This document shows positions 41,803-50,089 of a stretch of DNA of 62,847 bases, one piece after another; positions within the stretch are counted from its first letter, which is position 1, and each line of letters opens with the position of its first letter. Where the stretch lies: NCBI RefSeq assembly GCF_008042035.1, contig NZ_RDBL01000013.1, positions 750,865-813,711 on the forward strand, written 5' to 3'. A model generated the notes under the pieces. The model had not been told where the DNA came from, searched no databases, and saw only the letters and a list, made by a program, of their open reading frames with translations. Source of the DNA: Streptomyces sp. col6 (GTDB taxonomy: Bacteria > Actinomycetota > Actinomycetes > Streptomycetales > Streptomycetaceae). A program made the position numbers and the translations under genes.

Positions 41803-43104
41803 GTGGACCGTTGCGTCGTCCTGGTGGACGCCGGCTATCTGCTGGGTGCGGCCGCGAGTCTGCTGGCAGGAGAGCCCGCCCGGTCCCGCATCACCGTCGA
41901 CCACGCGGCCCTCATCCAGCAGCTGCGCGAACGCGCCGAGGCCGACACCGAGCAGCCGCTGTTGCGGATCTACTGGTTCGACGGCGCCCCCGACCGCGTC
42001 CCGCAGCCCGAGCACCGCAGGCTGCGCGTCATGCCCCGGGTCACGGTCCGCCTGGGAGCCCTCACCCGCAGTGACGGGCGCTGGGCGCAGAAGGGCGTCG
42101 ACGCGGCGATGCACGCCGAGCTCACCGAGCTGGCCCGCAACCGCGCCTGCTCCGACGTGGTCCTGGTGACCGGCGACGGCGACCTGCTGCCCGGTCTGAT
42201 GTCCGCCAAGGAGCACGGCGTCGCCGTCCACCTCTGGGCCGTCCAGGCCGCCGACGGCGACTACAACCAGTCCGAGGACCTGGTCGCGGAGGCCGACGAG
42301 CGCCGCGTCCTGGACCGGGCCTGGATCACCCAGGCCGTCCGCGCCAAGGAGACCGGCGGCGCCTGCGCCCCGGCGCCCGCCACGCGCCCCGAGATCGCCG
42401 CGATCCTCTCCGCCCCGCTGCCCGAGTCGGCCCTCGCCGCCTCCGCCGAGCGCGCTTCCCGGGCCGCCGCGCAGGCCGAGGCCGCCGACACCGGTGAGGA
42501 GGCGGCCCCCCGGGCCGGCGAGAGCACCGCCCAGCCCGCGCACGGCCACGGCGGCAAGGGCGTCCCCACCCCGAAGGACCTCGCCGGCACCCTGCGCGGC
42601 CCCGCCGGGCAGACCGAGCGGCCCCCCGCCCCGCAGCCCGCGGCGACCCTGCGCTGGTCCTCCGACCGGGGCTGGGTGGAGCGCGGCGGCCCGCTCGGCG
42701 AACCCCCGGAGACCGCGTCCCTGCCCACGCTCGCCCAGCTCACCAGCGCCGAACAGCGTTGGGCCGACCGCGAGGAGGACATCACCACGGTCGGCGGCGA
42801 CCCCTTCGAGGTGGGCCAGGTCTTCGCCCGGCGCTGGATGGAACGGCTCCCGGAGGCCGGCCACCTGCCGAAGCTCTCCACCCTCTACCCGCGCATCCCG
42901 CACCGCATCGACGGCGAGCTGCTGCGGTACGCGGCCCGCTTCGGCCTCCTCGCCCACAAGGACGACCAGATCGACGAGCACGACCGGTACGCGATCCGGG
43001 CGGGCTTCTGGCGCGAGATCGACGTACGGGCCGCGGCCGACCACGCCCCGGCGGCCGAGCGGGCGGCGGAGAAGGCCGGGAGAACGGGCCCGGCCGGAGA
43101 CTGA
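41803..43104 (+). CDS. NYN-domain (PIN-like nuclease fold) protein
   Basis: A 433-residue protein. The N-terminal ~165 residues are a NYN/LabA-like domain, with Asp9 in VVLVDAGYLLG, FDGAPDR, KGVDAAMHAEL and VTGDGDLLPG supplying the acidic metal-binding residues of a predicted ribonuclease. A Pro/Ala-rich linker (about 185-300) leads to a C-terminal domain (about 310-420) that may be a winged-helix OST-HTH-like RNA-binding unit, which is a tentative reading. RNA turnover or quality control is inferred. GTG 41803 has GAGGG 8 nt upstream. GTG 41794 is an alternative start. Confidence 0.85.
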   Translation: MDRCVVLVDAGYLLGAAASLLAGEPARSRITVDHAALIQQLRERAEADTEQPLLRIYWFDGAPDRVPQPEHRRLRVMPRVTVRLGALTRSDGRWAQKGVDAAMHAELTELARNRACSDVVLVTGDGDLLPGLMSAKEHGVAVHLWAVQAADGDYNQSEDLVAEADERRVLDRAWITQAVRAKETGGACAPAPATRPEIAAILSAPLPESALAASAERASRAAAQAEAADTGEEAAPRAGESTAQPAHGHGGKGVPTPKDLAGTLRGPAGQTERPPAPQPAATLRWSSDRGWVERGGPLGEPPETASLPTLAQLTSAEQRWADREEDITTVGGDPFEVGQVFARRWMERLPEAGHLPKLSTLYPRIPHRIDGELLRYAARFGLLAHKDDQIDEHDRYAIRAGFWREIDVRAAADHAPAAERAAEKAGRTGPAGD

Positions 43105-43202
43105 GGCCACATTCGGCCGAGGGCCGCTCAACCCGCCCGCCGTTTGCCGCGTTGATGTCCGATCGGTGCGGCCCCGGGCGTAATGCCGGTCCCCGGACCC
43201 CG

Positions 43203-43208
43203 TACCCT
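43203..43208 (+). promoter_or_regulatory. Leaderless -10 box of ABC transporter operon
   Basis: TACCCT is followed by 8 nt and the GTG at 43217. No ribosome binding site is seen, so a leaderless transcript is likely. Confidence 0.45.
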
Positions 43209-43216
43209 CGTACCTC

Positions 43217-44233
43217 GTGAGTACGGGGACAGCACAGGCGCCGACGGCGAGCGGCACCGTGTGCGCGGTGCGTGATCTGGTGAAGACCTACCCCCCGGCC
43301 CGGGGCCGCCGAGGCACGCCCGCGACCCCGGAAGTACGCGCCACCGACGGCATCAGCCTCGACATCCGCTGCGGTGAGATCTTCGGACTGCTCGGGCCCA
43401 ACGGTGCCGGAAAGTCCACCCTCGTACGGCAGCTCACCGGTCTGATGCGGCCCGATTCCGGCAGTGTCGACATGCTCGGCCACGACCTCGTACGCCACCC
43501 CGAGCGGGCCTCCCGGCTGATCGGCTACCTCGGGCAGGAGTCCACCGCGCTCGACGAGCTGACCGTCGCGCTGGCCGCCGAGACCACCGGGCGGCTGCGC
43601 GGCCTTCCCGTGCGCGAGGCGCGCGCCGAGCGGGACGCCGTCCTGGACGAACTCGGTCTCGCCGACCTCGCGGGGCGGCCCCTGAAGAAGCTCTCCGGCG
43701 GCCAGCGGCGGCTCGCCTGCGTCGCCGCCGCGCTCGTCGGGGAGCGGCCGGTGCTCGTCCTGGACGAGCCGACGACCGGCATGGACCCGGTGGCCCGGCG
43801 CGCCGTCTGGGCCGCCGTCGACCGGCGGCGCGCCGAGCGCGGCGCGACGGTCCTGCTCGTCACCCACAACGTCATCGAGGCCGAGACCGTCCTCGACCGG
43901 GTCGCCGTCATCGAACGCGGCAAGGTCATCGCCTGCGACACCCCCGCCGGGCTCAAGGAGCGCGTCGCCGGGGAGGTCCGGGTCGAGCTGGTGTGGCGCG
44001 AGCGCGCCCCGCTGGAGCTGCCCGAGGTCGCGGCCCTGCGCGCGGTCGCGCAGGAGTCCGGGCGCCGCTGGGTGCTGCGGCTCGCGCCCGACGAGGCGCG
44101 GGCGGCGGTCGCCGCGGTGACCGGCGGCGCGGCCTTCGCCGCGCTCGACGACTTCAGCCTGGCGACGCCGAGCCTGGAGGACGTCTACCTCGCGCTCGGC
44201 GGCGGCGCGACCAAGGGACTGGTGAAGGCATGA
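43217..44233 (+). CDS. ABC transporter ATP-binding protein
   Basis: A 338-residue ABC-type ATPase. Walker A is GPNGAGKST (60-68), the signature is LSGGQRR, Walker B is VLVLDEPTTGMDP and the switch His is in VTHNVIEAE. A C-terminal ~90-residue extension matches the drug-exporter (DrrA/CcmA-like) group, suggesting export rather than import. The substrate is unknown. It overlaps the permease gene by ATGA, so the two form one transporter. GTG 43217 appears leaderless. Confidence 0.94.
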   Translation: MSTGTAQAPTASGTVCAVRDLVKTYPPARGRRGTPATPEVRATDGISLDIRCGEIFGLLGPNGAGKSTLVRQLTGLMRPDSGSVDMLGHDLVRHPERASRLIGYLGQESTALDELTVALAAETTGRLRGLPVREARAERDAVLDELGLADLAGRPLKKLSGGQRRLACVAAALVGERPVLVLDEPTTGMDPVARRAVWAAVDRRRAERGATVLLVTHNVIEAETVLDRVAVIERGKVIACDTPAGLKERVAGEVRVELVWRERAPLELPEVAALRAVAQESGRRWVLRLAPDEARAAVAAVTGGAAFAALDDFSLATPSLEDVYLALGGGATKGLVKA

Positions 44234-45015
44234 GCGGAATCGGTGCGGTGCCAGGGGCGGCCGCGACGCTCGCGCCCCGGGCCCGGCTGTTCCCCTCCCT
44301 CGCGGCCGTCTACCGCGCCCAGCTCTCCCGGGCCAGGGTGGCCCGCATCCCGCTGCTGTTCGTGGCGACCTTCCAGTCCATCGGGATCATGATCCTGATG
44401 CGCGGTGTGGTGGACGGCGGCTCCGAGGCGCGGGCCGTCGTCGCCGGGTCCAGCGTCCTGGTCGTCGCCTTCGTCGCCCTGAACCTGCTCGCCCAGTACT
44501 TCGGCCAGCTCCGGGCGGGCGGCGGGCTCGACCACTACGCCACCCTGCCCGTGCCGCCCGCCGCCGTGGTGCTCGGCGCGGCCGGGGCGTACGCCTCGTT
44601 CACCGTGCCCGGCACCGTCGTCACCGCGGTGACCGGCAGCGTGCTGTTCGGGCTGCCGATGGTGCACCTGTGGGTCCTCGTGGCCGTCGTGCCCCTCTCC
44701 GGGGCGGCGCTCTCCGGCCTCGGGGCCGCGCTCGGCCTCCTCGCCCCGCGCCAGGAACTCGCCACGCTGCTCGGGCAGCTGGGCATGTCCGCGGCGCTGC
44801 TGCTGGGCGTCCTGCCGGCCGACCGGCTGCCGGAGCCGATCGGCTGGGCGCGCGATCTGCTGCCGTCCACGTACGGGGTCGAGGCGCTGTCCCGGTCCTT
44901 CGGCGCCCACCCCGACTGGGCGGTCGTCGCCCTCGACCTGGCGGTCTGCGCCGTCGTCGGAGTGGTCTCGCTCGCCGTGGCCACCTGGGCCTACCGCAGG
45001 GCGGCGGTCCGGTGA
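44230..45015 (+). CDS. ABC transporter permease (ABC-2 type)
   Basis: A 261-residue membrane protein with six predicted helices, beginning VYRAQLSRARVARIPLLFVATFQS, the N-terminal pattern of ABC-2 exporter permeases, and ending with a helix and RRAAVR. It pairs with the preceding ATPase, whose TGA overlaps this ATG. Export of a drug-like or lipid molecule is the usual role of the family. The substrate cannot be deduced. Confidence 0.9.
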   Translation: MSGIGAVPGAAATLAPRARLFPSLAAVYRAQLSRARVARIPLLFVATFQSIGIMILMRGVVDGGSEARAVVAGSSVLVVAFVALNLLAQYFGQLRAGGGLDHYATLPVPPAAVVLGAAGAYASFTVPGTVVTAVTGSVLFGLPMVHLWVLVAVVPLSGAALSGLGAALGLLAPRQELATLLGQLGMSAALLLGVLPADRLPEPIGWARDLLPSTYGVEALSRSFGAHPDWAVVALDLAVCAVVGVVSLAVATWAYRRAAVR

Positions 45016-45049
45016 GGCGCGGCTCGCGGGCGCCTGGCACGATGGCACG

Positions 45050-46393
45050 GTGACCGCACCTCTGACGCCGCCGCACCGGCCCTCATCGGACGACCACCAC
45101 GACTGGCAGAAGTCGCCGGCGGGGGGTGAGCCCGCCGGGACCCCCGGCCCCCAGGGCTCCCACTGGGTCCCGGCGCGGGAGACGGACCGGGGCGAACTGC
45201 GTGCGGATCTGCGCCGGGCGGGCGTCGTCGCCGCGGTGGTGACCGTCGCGGGCGTCCTGATGGGGTTCCTGTGGCTGTGGCTGGCGCCCAGGGTGCCGCT
45301 CGTCTCCGACAGCACGGCGGTCTTCCTCAGCAACAGCGAGGGCGAGCAGGCCATCGGCGCCGACGGCACATTCGCCCTGCTCGGGCTGGCGTTCGGGGCG
45401 GTCTCGGCGGGCCTGGTCTTCTGGTTCCACCGGCGCGGCGGGATCTGGCTGACGGTGGGCCTCGCGGTCGGCAGCGTGCTCGGTTCGCTGCTGGCGTGGC
45501 AGCTCGGTACGCGGCTGGGGCCGACGGACGACGTGGTGGCGCATGCGCGGGAGGTCGGCAAGGGGGTTGTGTTCGACGCGCCGCTGGAGATGCACGCGCA
45601 CGGGGTGCTGCTGGCCTGGGGGCTGGCGGCGATGGTGGTGCATCTGGCGCTCACCGCGGCTTGGGGGCCGCGGGACTTCGAGGGGGAGTGGGGGTCCCCG
45701 CCCCTTCCCGAAACCGGGGCTCCGCCCCGGACCCCGCGCCTCAAACGCCGGCGGGGCTGGATTTTCGGCGGGGCTTGGTTTCGGCGGGGCTGGGTTTCGG
45801 CGTGCCGGCCAGGGACCGGCCCCTCAGCCGCGTCCGATGTCCGCGAACACCGCTCCCGTCAGGGTGGCCAGGTCCTCCGGGGACAGTTCCACCTCCAGGC
45901 CCCGGCGGCCCGCCGAGACGCAGATCGTGGGGTGGGTGCGGGCCGACGCGTCCAGGACCGTGGGGAGGCGCTTGCGCTGGCCCAGGGGGGAGATGCCGCC
46001 CCGGACGTAGCCCGTGGTGCGTTCCGCCGCGGCCGGGTCCGCCATCGTGGCGCGTTTGCCGCCGGCCGCCGAGGCCAGGGCCTTCAGGTCCAGGGAGCCG
46101 GCGACCGGGACCACCGCGACGGTGAGGCGGCCGTCCACGTCGGCGACCAGGGTCTTGAAGACGCGGTCGGGGGAGACGCCCAGGGCCTGGGCCGCCTCCT
46201 CGCCGTAGGAGGGCGACGCGGGGTCGTGCTCGTACGCGTGCACGGTGAACTCCGTGCCCGCCGTCGTCAGGGCGACCGTGGCGGGGGTGCCGCCGGACGG
46301 GGACTTCTTCTGCTTCTTCGCCATGGCCTCAGTTGGGGTGCGTCGGGCCGACGGTCAGGTCGACCGCCGGGAGCGAGGGCAGGTGGCGGATGA
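45050..46393 (+). CDS. DUF2567-like membrane protein with repeat-derived C-terminal run-on
   Basis: The first ~215 codons (45050-45695) look genuine: a polar N-terminus, four hydrophobic segments (GVVAAVVTVAGVLMGFLWLWL, FALLGLAFGAVSAGLVFWF, IWLTVGLAVGSVLGSLLAW, HGVLLAWGLAAMVVHLALTAAW) and WGPRDFEGEWG, consistent with a small DUF2567-type protein. The dispersed repeat at 45699 then removes the expected stop. The frame runs on through the repeat and antisense across the whole ybaK gene to TGA at 46393, giving 447 residues on paper. The run-on is Arg/Gly-rich and very unlikely to be selected protein. GTG 45050 starts 35 nt after the permease. Confidence 0.6.
   Translation: MTAPLTPPHRPSSDDHHDWQKSPAGGEPAGTPGPQGSHWVPARETDRGELRADLRRAGVVAAVVTVAGVLMGFLWLWLAPRVPLVSDSTAVFLSNSEGEQAIGADGTFALLGLAFGAVSAGLVFWFHRRGGIWLTVGLAVGSVLGSLLAWQLGTRLGPTDDVVAHAREVGKGVVFDAPLEMHAHGVLLAWGLAAMVVHLALTAAWGPRDFEGEWGSPPLPETGAPPRTPRLKRRRGWIFGGAWFRRGWVSACRPGTGPSAASDVREHRSRQGGQVLRGQFHLQAPAARRDADRGVGAGRRVQDRGEALALAQGGDAAPDVARGAFRRGRVRHRGAFAAGRRGQGLQVQGAGDRDHRDGEAAVHVGDQGLEDAVGGDAQGLGRLLAVGGRRGVVLVRVHGELRARRRQGDRGGGAAGRGLLLLLRHGLSWGASGRRSGRPPGARAGGG
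45699..45759. repeat. Dispersed 61-bp repeat, copy 2, inside a reading frame
   Basis: It differs from 24369-24429 at two positions. It sits at the 3' end of the DUF2567-like gene and is read in frame as SPPLPETGAPPRTPRLKRRRG. The core hairpin GGGGC-TCC-GCCCC may act as a terminator between this gene and convergent ybaK. Confidence 0.8.
45824..46324 (-). CDS. ybaK: YbaK/EbsC-family Cys-tRNA(Pro) deacylase
   Basis: A 166-residue trans-editing enzyme of the YbaK/ProX fold that hydrolyses Cys-tRNA(Pro) made in error by ProRS. The family pattern is visible as EEAAQALGVSPDRVFKTLVADVDG, AGGKRATMADPAAAERTTGYVRGGISPLGQ and the C-terminal GLEVELSPEDL. A Lys/Ser-rich N-terminus precedes it. It lies 4 nt after the Lon-N gene on the same strand, in a three-gene minus-strand operon. 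Confidence 0.93.
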   Translation of the reverse strand: MAKKQKKSPSGGTPATVALTTAGTEFTVHAYEHDPASPSYGEEAAQALGVSPDRVFKTLVADVDGRLTVAVVPVAGSLDLKALASAAGGKRATMADPAAAERTTGYVRGGISPLGQRKRLPTVLDASARTHPTICVSAGRRGLEVELSPEDLATLTGAVFADIGRG

Positions 46394-47072
46394 CCGCGGT
46401 CTCCGAGCGCAGGATGCGCAGCTCCTCGCGGAGCCGGGTCGCGGTGTCCGGGGCCTGGAGGAGGCGCTGCTTGGCGGGAATGTCGAGGACCACCGTGGAG
46501 GCGACCAGGTACGAGACGACCGACGGGTCGTCCGGCAGGTCCGCGCCCGTGGTCAGGGAGCGCTCGCTCGCACCGGCCAGCCGCTTCTGGTAGGCGCGGA
46601 AGGCGCGCAGGACGCCCTCGGCGAGCGGGCCCGCCTCCTCGCCCGGCTCCTCCTCCAGCTCCTCCAGCTCGGCCATGAGGAACGGGCCGCTCGCGTCCAC
46701 GGACAGGATCCGGACCCGGGTGGTGCCGGTGGCCAGGACCTCGAAGCTGCCGTCCGCGCGCTCCCGGACGGTCGCGGCGTCGGCGACGCAGCCCACCCGG
46801 TGCAGGGCCTGGGCGGGGTCGGCGCCGAAGCCGTCCGCCGGGCCGCGTTCGACGGGCGTACGGACCGCCTCCGGCATGCCGAGACCCGTGACGGCGGTCT
46901 CGCGGCCGTCACGGATGGCGACCACGGCGAACCGGCGCGGTTCGTCCTCGTCGATGGTCAGAAGCTCGCGCATCATGGCGCGATAGCGCTCCTCGAAGAC
47001 GTTGAGGGGCAGCACGAGGCCCGGGAACAGCACCGCGTTCAGCGGAAACAGGGGCAGGCGAGCGGTGGTCAC
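46329..47072 (-). CDS. LON peptidase substrate-binding (Lon-N) domain protein
   Basis: A 247-residue protein made almost wholly of a Lon N-terminal domain: LPLFPLNAVLFPGLVLPLNVFEERYRAM at the start, then a beta-rich part and a helical half. It lacks the AAA+ and Ser/Lys protease domains of Lon, so it may be an adaptor or substrate-recognition protein, which is inference. GTG 47072 is 5 nt after the upstream gene's stop. TACGCT 8 nt before it could also support a leaderless transcript. Confidence 0.88.
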   Translation of the reverse strand: MTTARLPLFPLNAVLFPGLVLPLNVFEERYRAMMRELLTIDEDEPRRFAVVAIRDGRETAVTGLGMPEAVRTPVERGPADGFGADPAQALHRVGCVADAATVRERADGSFEVLATGTTRVRILSVDASGPFLMAELEELEEEPGEEAGPLAEGVLRAFRAYQKRLAGASERSLTTGADLPDDPSVVSYLVASTVVLDIPAKQRLLQAPDTATRLREELRILRSETAVIRHLPSLPAVDLTVGPTHPN

Positions 47073-47077
47073 AGCGG

Positions 47078-48106
47078 TCAAGCGTAATGGCCGTGCGCCC
47101 GTCCTCGTCCGGAGCCTTGTCGCAGCGGCGTCGCGGAGGCCACCCGGAGCCGCGCGCCGTCCCGCGCGTCGAGGAAGCGGCCCAGCGGATCGCCGGACAC
47201 CGACGCCCACGGGAACGAGGACGCGTGCGGGCCGATCCGGCCGAACTGCTCCAGCGCCTCGGCCCACCGGCCCCGTACCACCAGCACGTACGCGAGCAGG
47301 TTGCGGACCTCGGCCGGCCACGGGTCGCCGGGGGCGAAGGCGGCCGACAGCGAGATCGCCAGATCCGCCGCCGCGTCGATCCGCTCCTCCTGCACCGAGG
47401 TCGACCGGGCGTCCCACGCGCTCTCGGTCAGCATCGCGAAGGCCGCGCGCAGCGGCAGCGCCTGGACCAGGGAGCTGGGGACCGAGTCCTCGGCGGCCCG
47501 CTCGGCGAAGTCGAAGCACTCGCGGTGCGAGCCGTACCAGGCGGCCGAGAGGTACTGCAGGGCGGCGACATGGCAGCCGTAGTGGTGCGTGGAGCGCTGG
47601 AGGGCCTGCTCCCACAGCTCCTCGAACGTGGTGTGCGTGGCCTGCGTGCCCCGGGCGTGGTCCAGCGCGAGGCGCCAGGGCACCGGGTCCCTCGGATCGC
47701 TGAGCGCGGCCGCCGTGATCAGCGGCCCCACCTCGCGCAACTGCTCCGCCCGTGCCGGCGACTCCCAGGCGCGGTCGACCGCGAGCTGCGCCTTGACGAG
47801 CAGGGCGTCCGGGTCGTGCGGGGCGGCGGCCAGCCAGTCCGCCAGCCAGCCGTCCCGGTTGCGGGCGAACGCGACAAGCCGTCTCAGATAGCGGTCCCGG
47901 CTCTCCCACTCGGCGGCGTCCCGGGTGGTCGCCAGGAGCTTCGCGGCCGGTTCGTACTCCCCGGCGGCGGCGGCCACCAGCGCGGGGGACAGCCGTTCGT
48001 CGGGGGCGTCGAGCAGCACCGCGTGGTCCGCGGGCAACCCGGTGGACAGCGCCGGGGTGTGCCGGATCACGCGCGCGGTTCGGAGCAGAGCGCGGAGGAA
48101 AGGCAT
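47078..48106 (-). CDS. Hypothetical protein, all-helical repeat-like
   Basis: A 342-residue soluble protein that I do not recognise as a named family. It is rich in Ala, Leu, Trp and Arg and appears all alpha-helical, with TPR-like pairs (for example EYEPAAKLLATTRDAAEWESRDRYLRRL and GRWAEALEQFGRIG). No signal peptide or catalytic motif is seen. It is first in the operon with the Lon-N and ybaK genes, gaps 5 and 4 nt. ATG 48106 (MPFLRALLRTA) is chosen; ATG 48118 is possible. No strong ribosome binding site is visible. Confidence 0.7.
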   Translation of the reverse strand: MPFLRALLRTARVIRHTPALSTGLPADHAVLLDAPDERLSPALVAAAAGEYEPAAKLLATTRDAAEWESRDRYLRRLVAFARNRDGWLADWLAAAPHDPDALLVKAQLAVDRAWESPARAEQLREVGPLITAAALSDPRDPVPWRLALDHARGTQATHTTFEELWEQALQRSTHHYGCHVAALQYLSAAWYGSHRECFDFAERAAEDSVPSSLVQALPLRAAFAMLTESAWDARSTSVQEERIDAAADLAISLSAAFAPGDPWPAEVRNLLAYVLVVRGRWAEALEQFGRIGPHASSFPWASVSGDPLGRFLDARDGARLRVASATPLRQGSGRGRAHGHYA

Positions 48107-48341
48107 GGTGCAGACCATTGAAAAGCGCTGGTGGAGGCGGCGCCAAGAGGGGTGCTGTGAAGCTTTGGTGCCGAGTGGATGGGTTGCCCGGCCGTCGGTC
48201 AAGGTGAAGTAAAGGAAAGCGCGGATTCTGGCTGATTCTCATGGGTGCTGGGCAGAAGGTCCGTGGTCTGCCCCGACGCCCGCGGGGTCCTGAACGGCCC
48301 GGTGCGCCGGGGCGTACCCCGTTCGCGTCGCGGTGTACGCC

Positions 48342-49943
48342 TCAGCCGCGGCGCAGCAGCCGGGAGGCGCCCGCCGCGACCGTGGTGGCCAGTATCCACC
48401 CCAGCAGGACCAGCGCGGCCGCCAGCCACTGCCAGCCGCCCTCCATCCGCCAGTAGCCGTCCTGGCCGAGATCGATCACCGGGATGAGCAGATCCAGGGC
48501 GTACAGCGCCGCGTTCCACCGGGGATGCTCCCCGCCCTTGATCGACGCCGGGTCGTACCGCGAGAACGCCAGCGTGCCCGCCGCCCACAGCACTGCCATC
48601 CACACCGCGGCCCGCCCCGGCCGGTAGCCGTACGCCACCGTCCAGTCCTGGAGGTAGCCCCAGAGCTTCCCGGCGGGCGGCAGCGTCTCGCGACGGCGGC
48701 GCTGCTTGGCGAGCAGCACCTCCCGGGCGTCCGCGTCCTCCCCGCTGCCCCGGAGCACGGCCGCCAGGCGCTCGTACGGCTCCGGCACGTACTCCGGGGT
48801 CGCCGCCGCCACCCACTCCAGGCGCCGGGAGAGCGGGAAGTGCCCGTACGGGACGAGGTTCTCGTACACGAACCCGCCCATCGCCAGGCCGCCGGGGCCC
48901 GGCCAGCTCGTCGACACGTCGATCAGCGTGACGACCTTCGCGCCGTTGAGCACCACCCGGCCGCGCGCCGGGCGCTCCGGGTTGAACCGCAGCTCCGGGG
49001 TGACCGTCCGGCGCAGCGACAGCTCCTCGTGCGCGTCCAGCACGAACACCGCCTTGTGCAGGTCCACCGCGTCACCGAACCTGCCGTCGTCCAGCCGCAC
49101 CCCGCCCCGGCAGCGGAAGACCTGCGCCCGGGTGCCGTGCGCCGGGGTCGGCGAGGTGGCGATGCCGTACGGGGGAGTGGTGCCCTGGTTCCCCGTGTCC
49201 ACGCTGACCCACGCCTCGCTCATGTACAGCGTCCGCTCCACGCTGAGCTGCGGGGCGTTCAGCGCGCGGCGGCCCTGGACCGCCCGCAGCCGGCTGCCGC
49301 GCAGGCTCAGCGAACCGCCCACCTTCGCGCCGCGCAGACTCAGCTCGCCGAGCAGGTCGGCCATCTCGGCCTGGAGGTCCTGGGCCACCGTGAGCCCGTC
49401 CCCGAGCAGGGCCCGGCCCTGCCGGTCCGGGCCGGCCTCGATCTGGTTGATCAGCAGGTCCGTGCCGATCTGCGCGTCCGTCAGCCGGAGGCCCCGCTCC
49501 ACCCGGCAGCGCGGCAGATGCAGATCGCCCTCGGTGCGCAGCCGCGCCGCCTCCAGCCGCGGCAGCGCGCAGCCCACCAGCCGCAGGGTCGTGAAGTGGC
49601 ACTCCGGGAAGGCCACCTCCTCGTCGAACCGGCAGCCGGTCAGCTCCACGTACGGATCGACGCGCCCGCCCGCCAGGTCCAGCTTTCCGGTGATCCGTAC
49701 GCCCCAGAGCTTCAGCGCCGTCACCCGGCCCGGCCGGGCCGGCGGGCCGCTCAGCAGCAGCCGGGCGACGACCCGGGCCTCCACGCTGCGCTCGGGTCCC
49801 CACTCGTGCGGGGCGAAGGGATCGTCGCGGACCCGGTCGCGGGCCCGCAGGTCGTAGGTGGTGCCGTTCCGGAAGGACTGCCACATGCCCAGCTCCGCCG
49901 CGCTGAGGCCGTCCGGGAGATCATCGTCGTGCCGCTCCGTCAC
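48342..49943 (-). CDS. Hypothetical membrane protein with pentapeptide-like beta-helical region
   Basis: A 533-residue protein of unknown function. Residues about 70-330 hold a series of LxxxxxxG/LRL-type short repeats (ITGKLDLAGG, LTGCRFDEEVAF, LRLVGCALPRLEAARL, LSLRGAKVGGSLSLRGSRL), suggesting a right-handed beta-helix. The C-terminal ~110 residues contain three membrane helices. Related Streptomyces proteins are sometimes labelled oxidoreductase, but no cofactor motif is present, so I do not use that name. GTG 49943 has AAAGGGG upstream. It is divergent from hisD. Confidence 0.75.
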   Translation of the reverse strand: MTERHDDDLPDGLSAAELGMWQSFRNGTTYDLRARDRVRDDPFAPHEWGPERSVEARVVARLLLSGPPARPGRVTALKLWGVRITGKLDLAGGRVDPYVELTGCRFDEEVAFPECHFTTLRLVGCALPRLEAARLRTEGDLHLPRCRVERGLRLTDAQIGTDLLINQIEAGPDRQGRALLGDGLTVAQDLQAEMADLLGELSLRGAKVGGSLSLRGSRLRAVQGRRALNAPQLSVERTLYMSEAWVSVDTGNQGTTPPYGIATSPTPAHGTRAQVFRCRGGVRLDDGRFGDAVDLHKAVFVLDAHEELSLRRTVTPELRFNPERPARGRVVLNGAKVVTLIDVSTSWPGPGGLAMGGFVYENLVPYGHFPLSRRLEWVAAATPEYVPEPYERLAAVLRGSGEDADAREVLLAKQRRRRETLPPAGKLWGYLQDWTVAYGYRPGRAAVWMAVLWAAGTLAFSRYDPASIKGGEHPRWNAALYALDLLIPVIDLGQDGYWRMEGGWQWLAAALVLLGWILATTVAAGASRLLRRG

Positions 49944-50032
49944 CGGTGCCCCTTTCGTTCGGAGGCGTGTTCCCGTTATTCCCTCTGAGTGACCGGATGA
50001 ACGCACATAGTCAGCCGTCACAGCGGCGGCAT

Positions 50033-50049
50033 GTATCAGCCAGTGATAC
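50033..50049. promoter_or_regulatory. Candidate operator between divergent gene and hisD
   Basis: GTATCA (50033-50038) and TGATAC (50044-50049) form a perfect 6-bp dyad around GCCAG, 41 nt before the hisD start. It is well placed for a regulator of the his operon or of the divergent membrane protein. The regulator is unknown. Confidence 0.45.
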
Positions 50050-50089
50050 GGCCGTCCGGGCGCGCGTGGCGGTCTGCGAGAATTGCGGT

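Noticed and set aside
45705..45725. An LPETG sequence in the DUF2567-like reading frame, resembling a sortase sorting signal
   Set aside because: It is produced by translating the dispersed repeat and is not followed by a hydrophobic segment and short basic tail. It lies in the run-on part of the frame.
45764..46393. A long C-terminal domain for the DUF2567-like protein
   Set aside because: It is antisense to ybaK, Arg/Gly-rich and without any family pattern.
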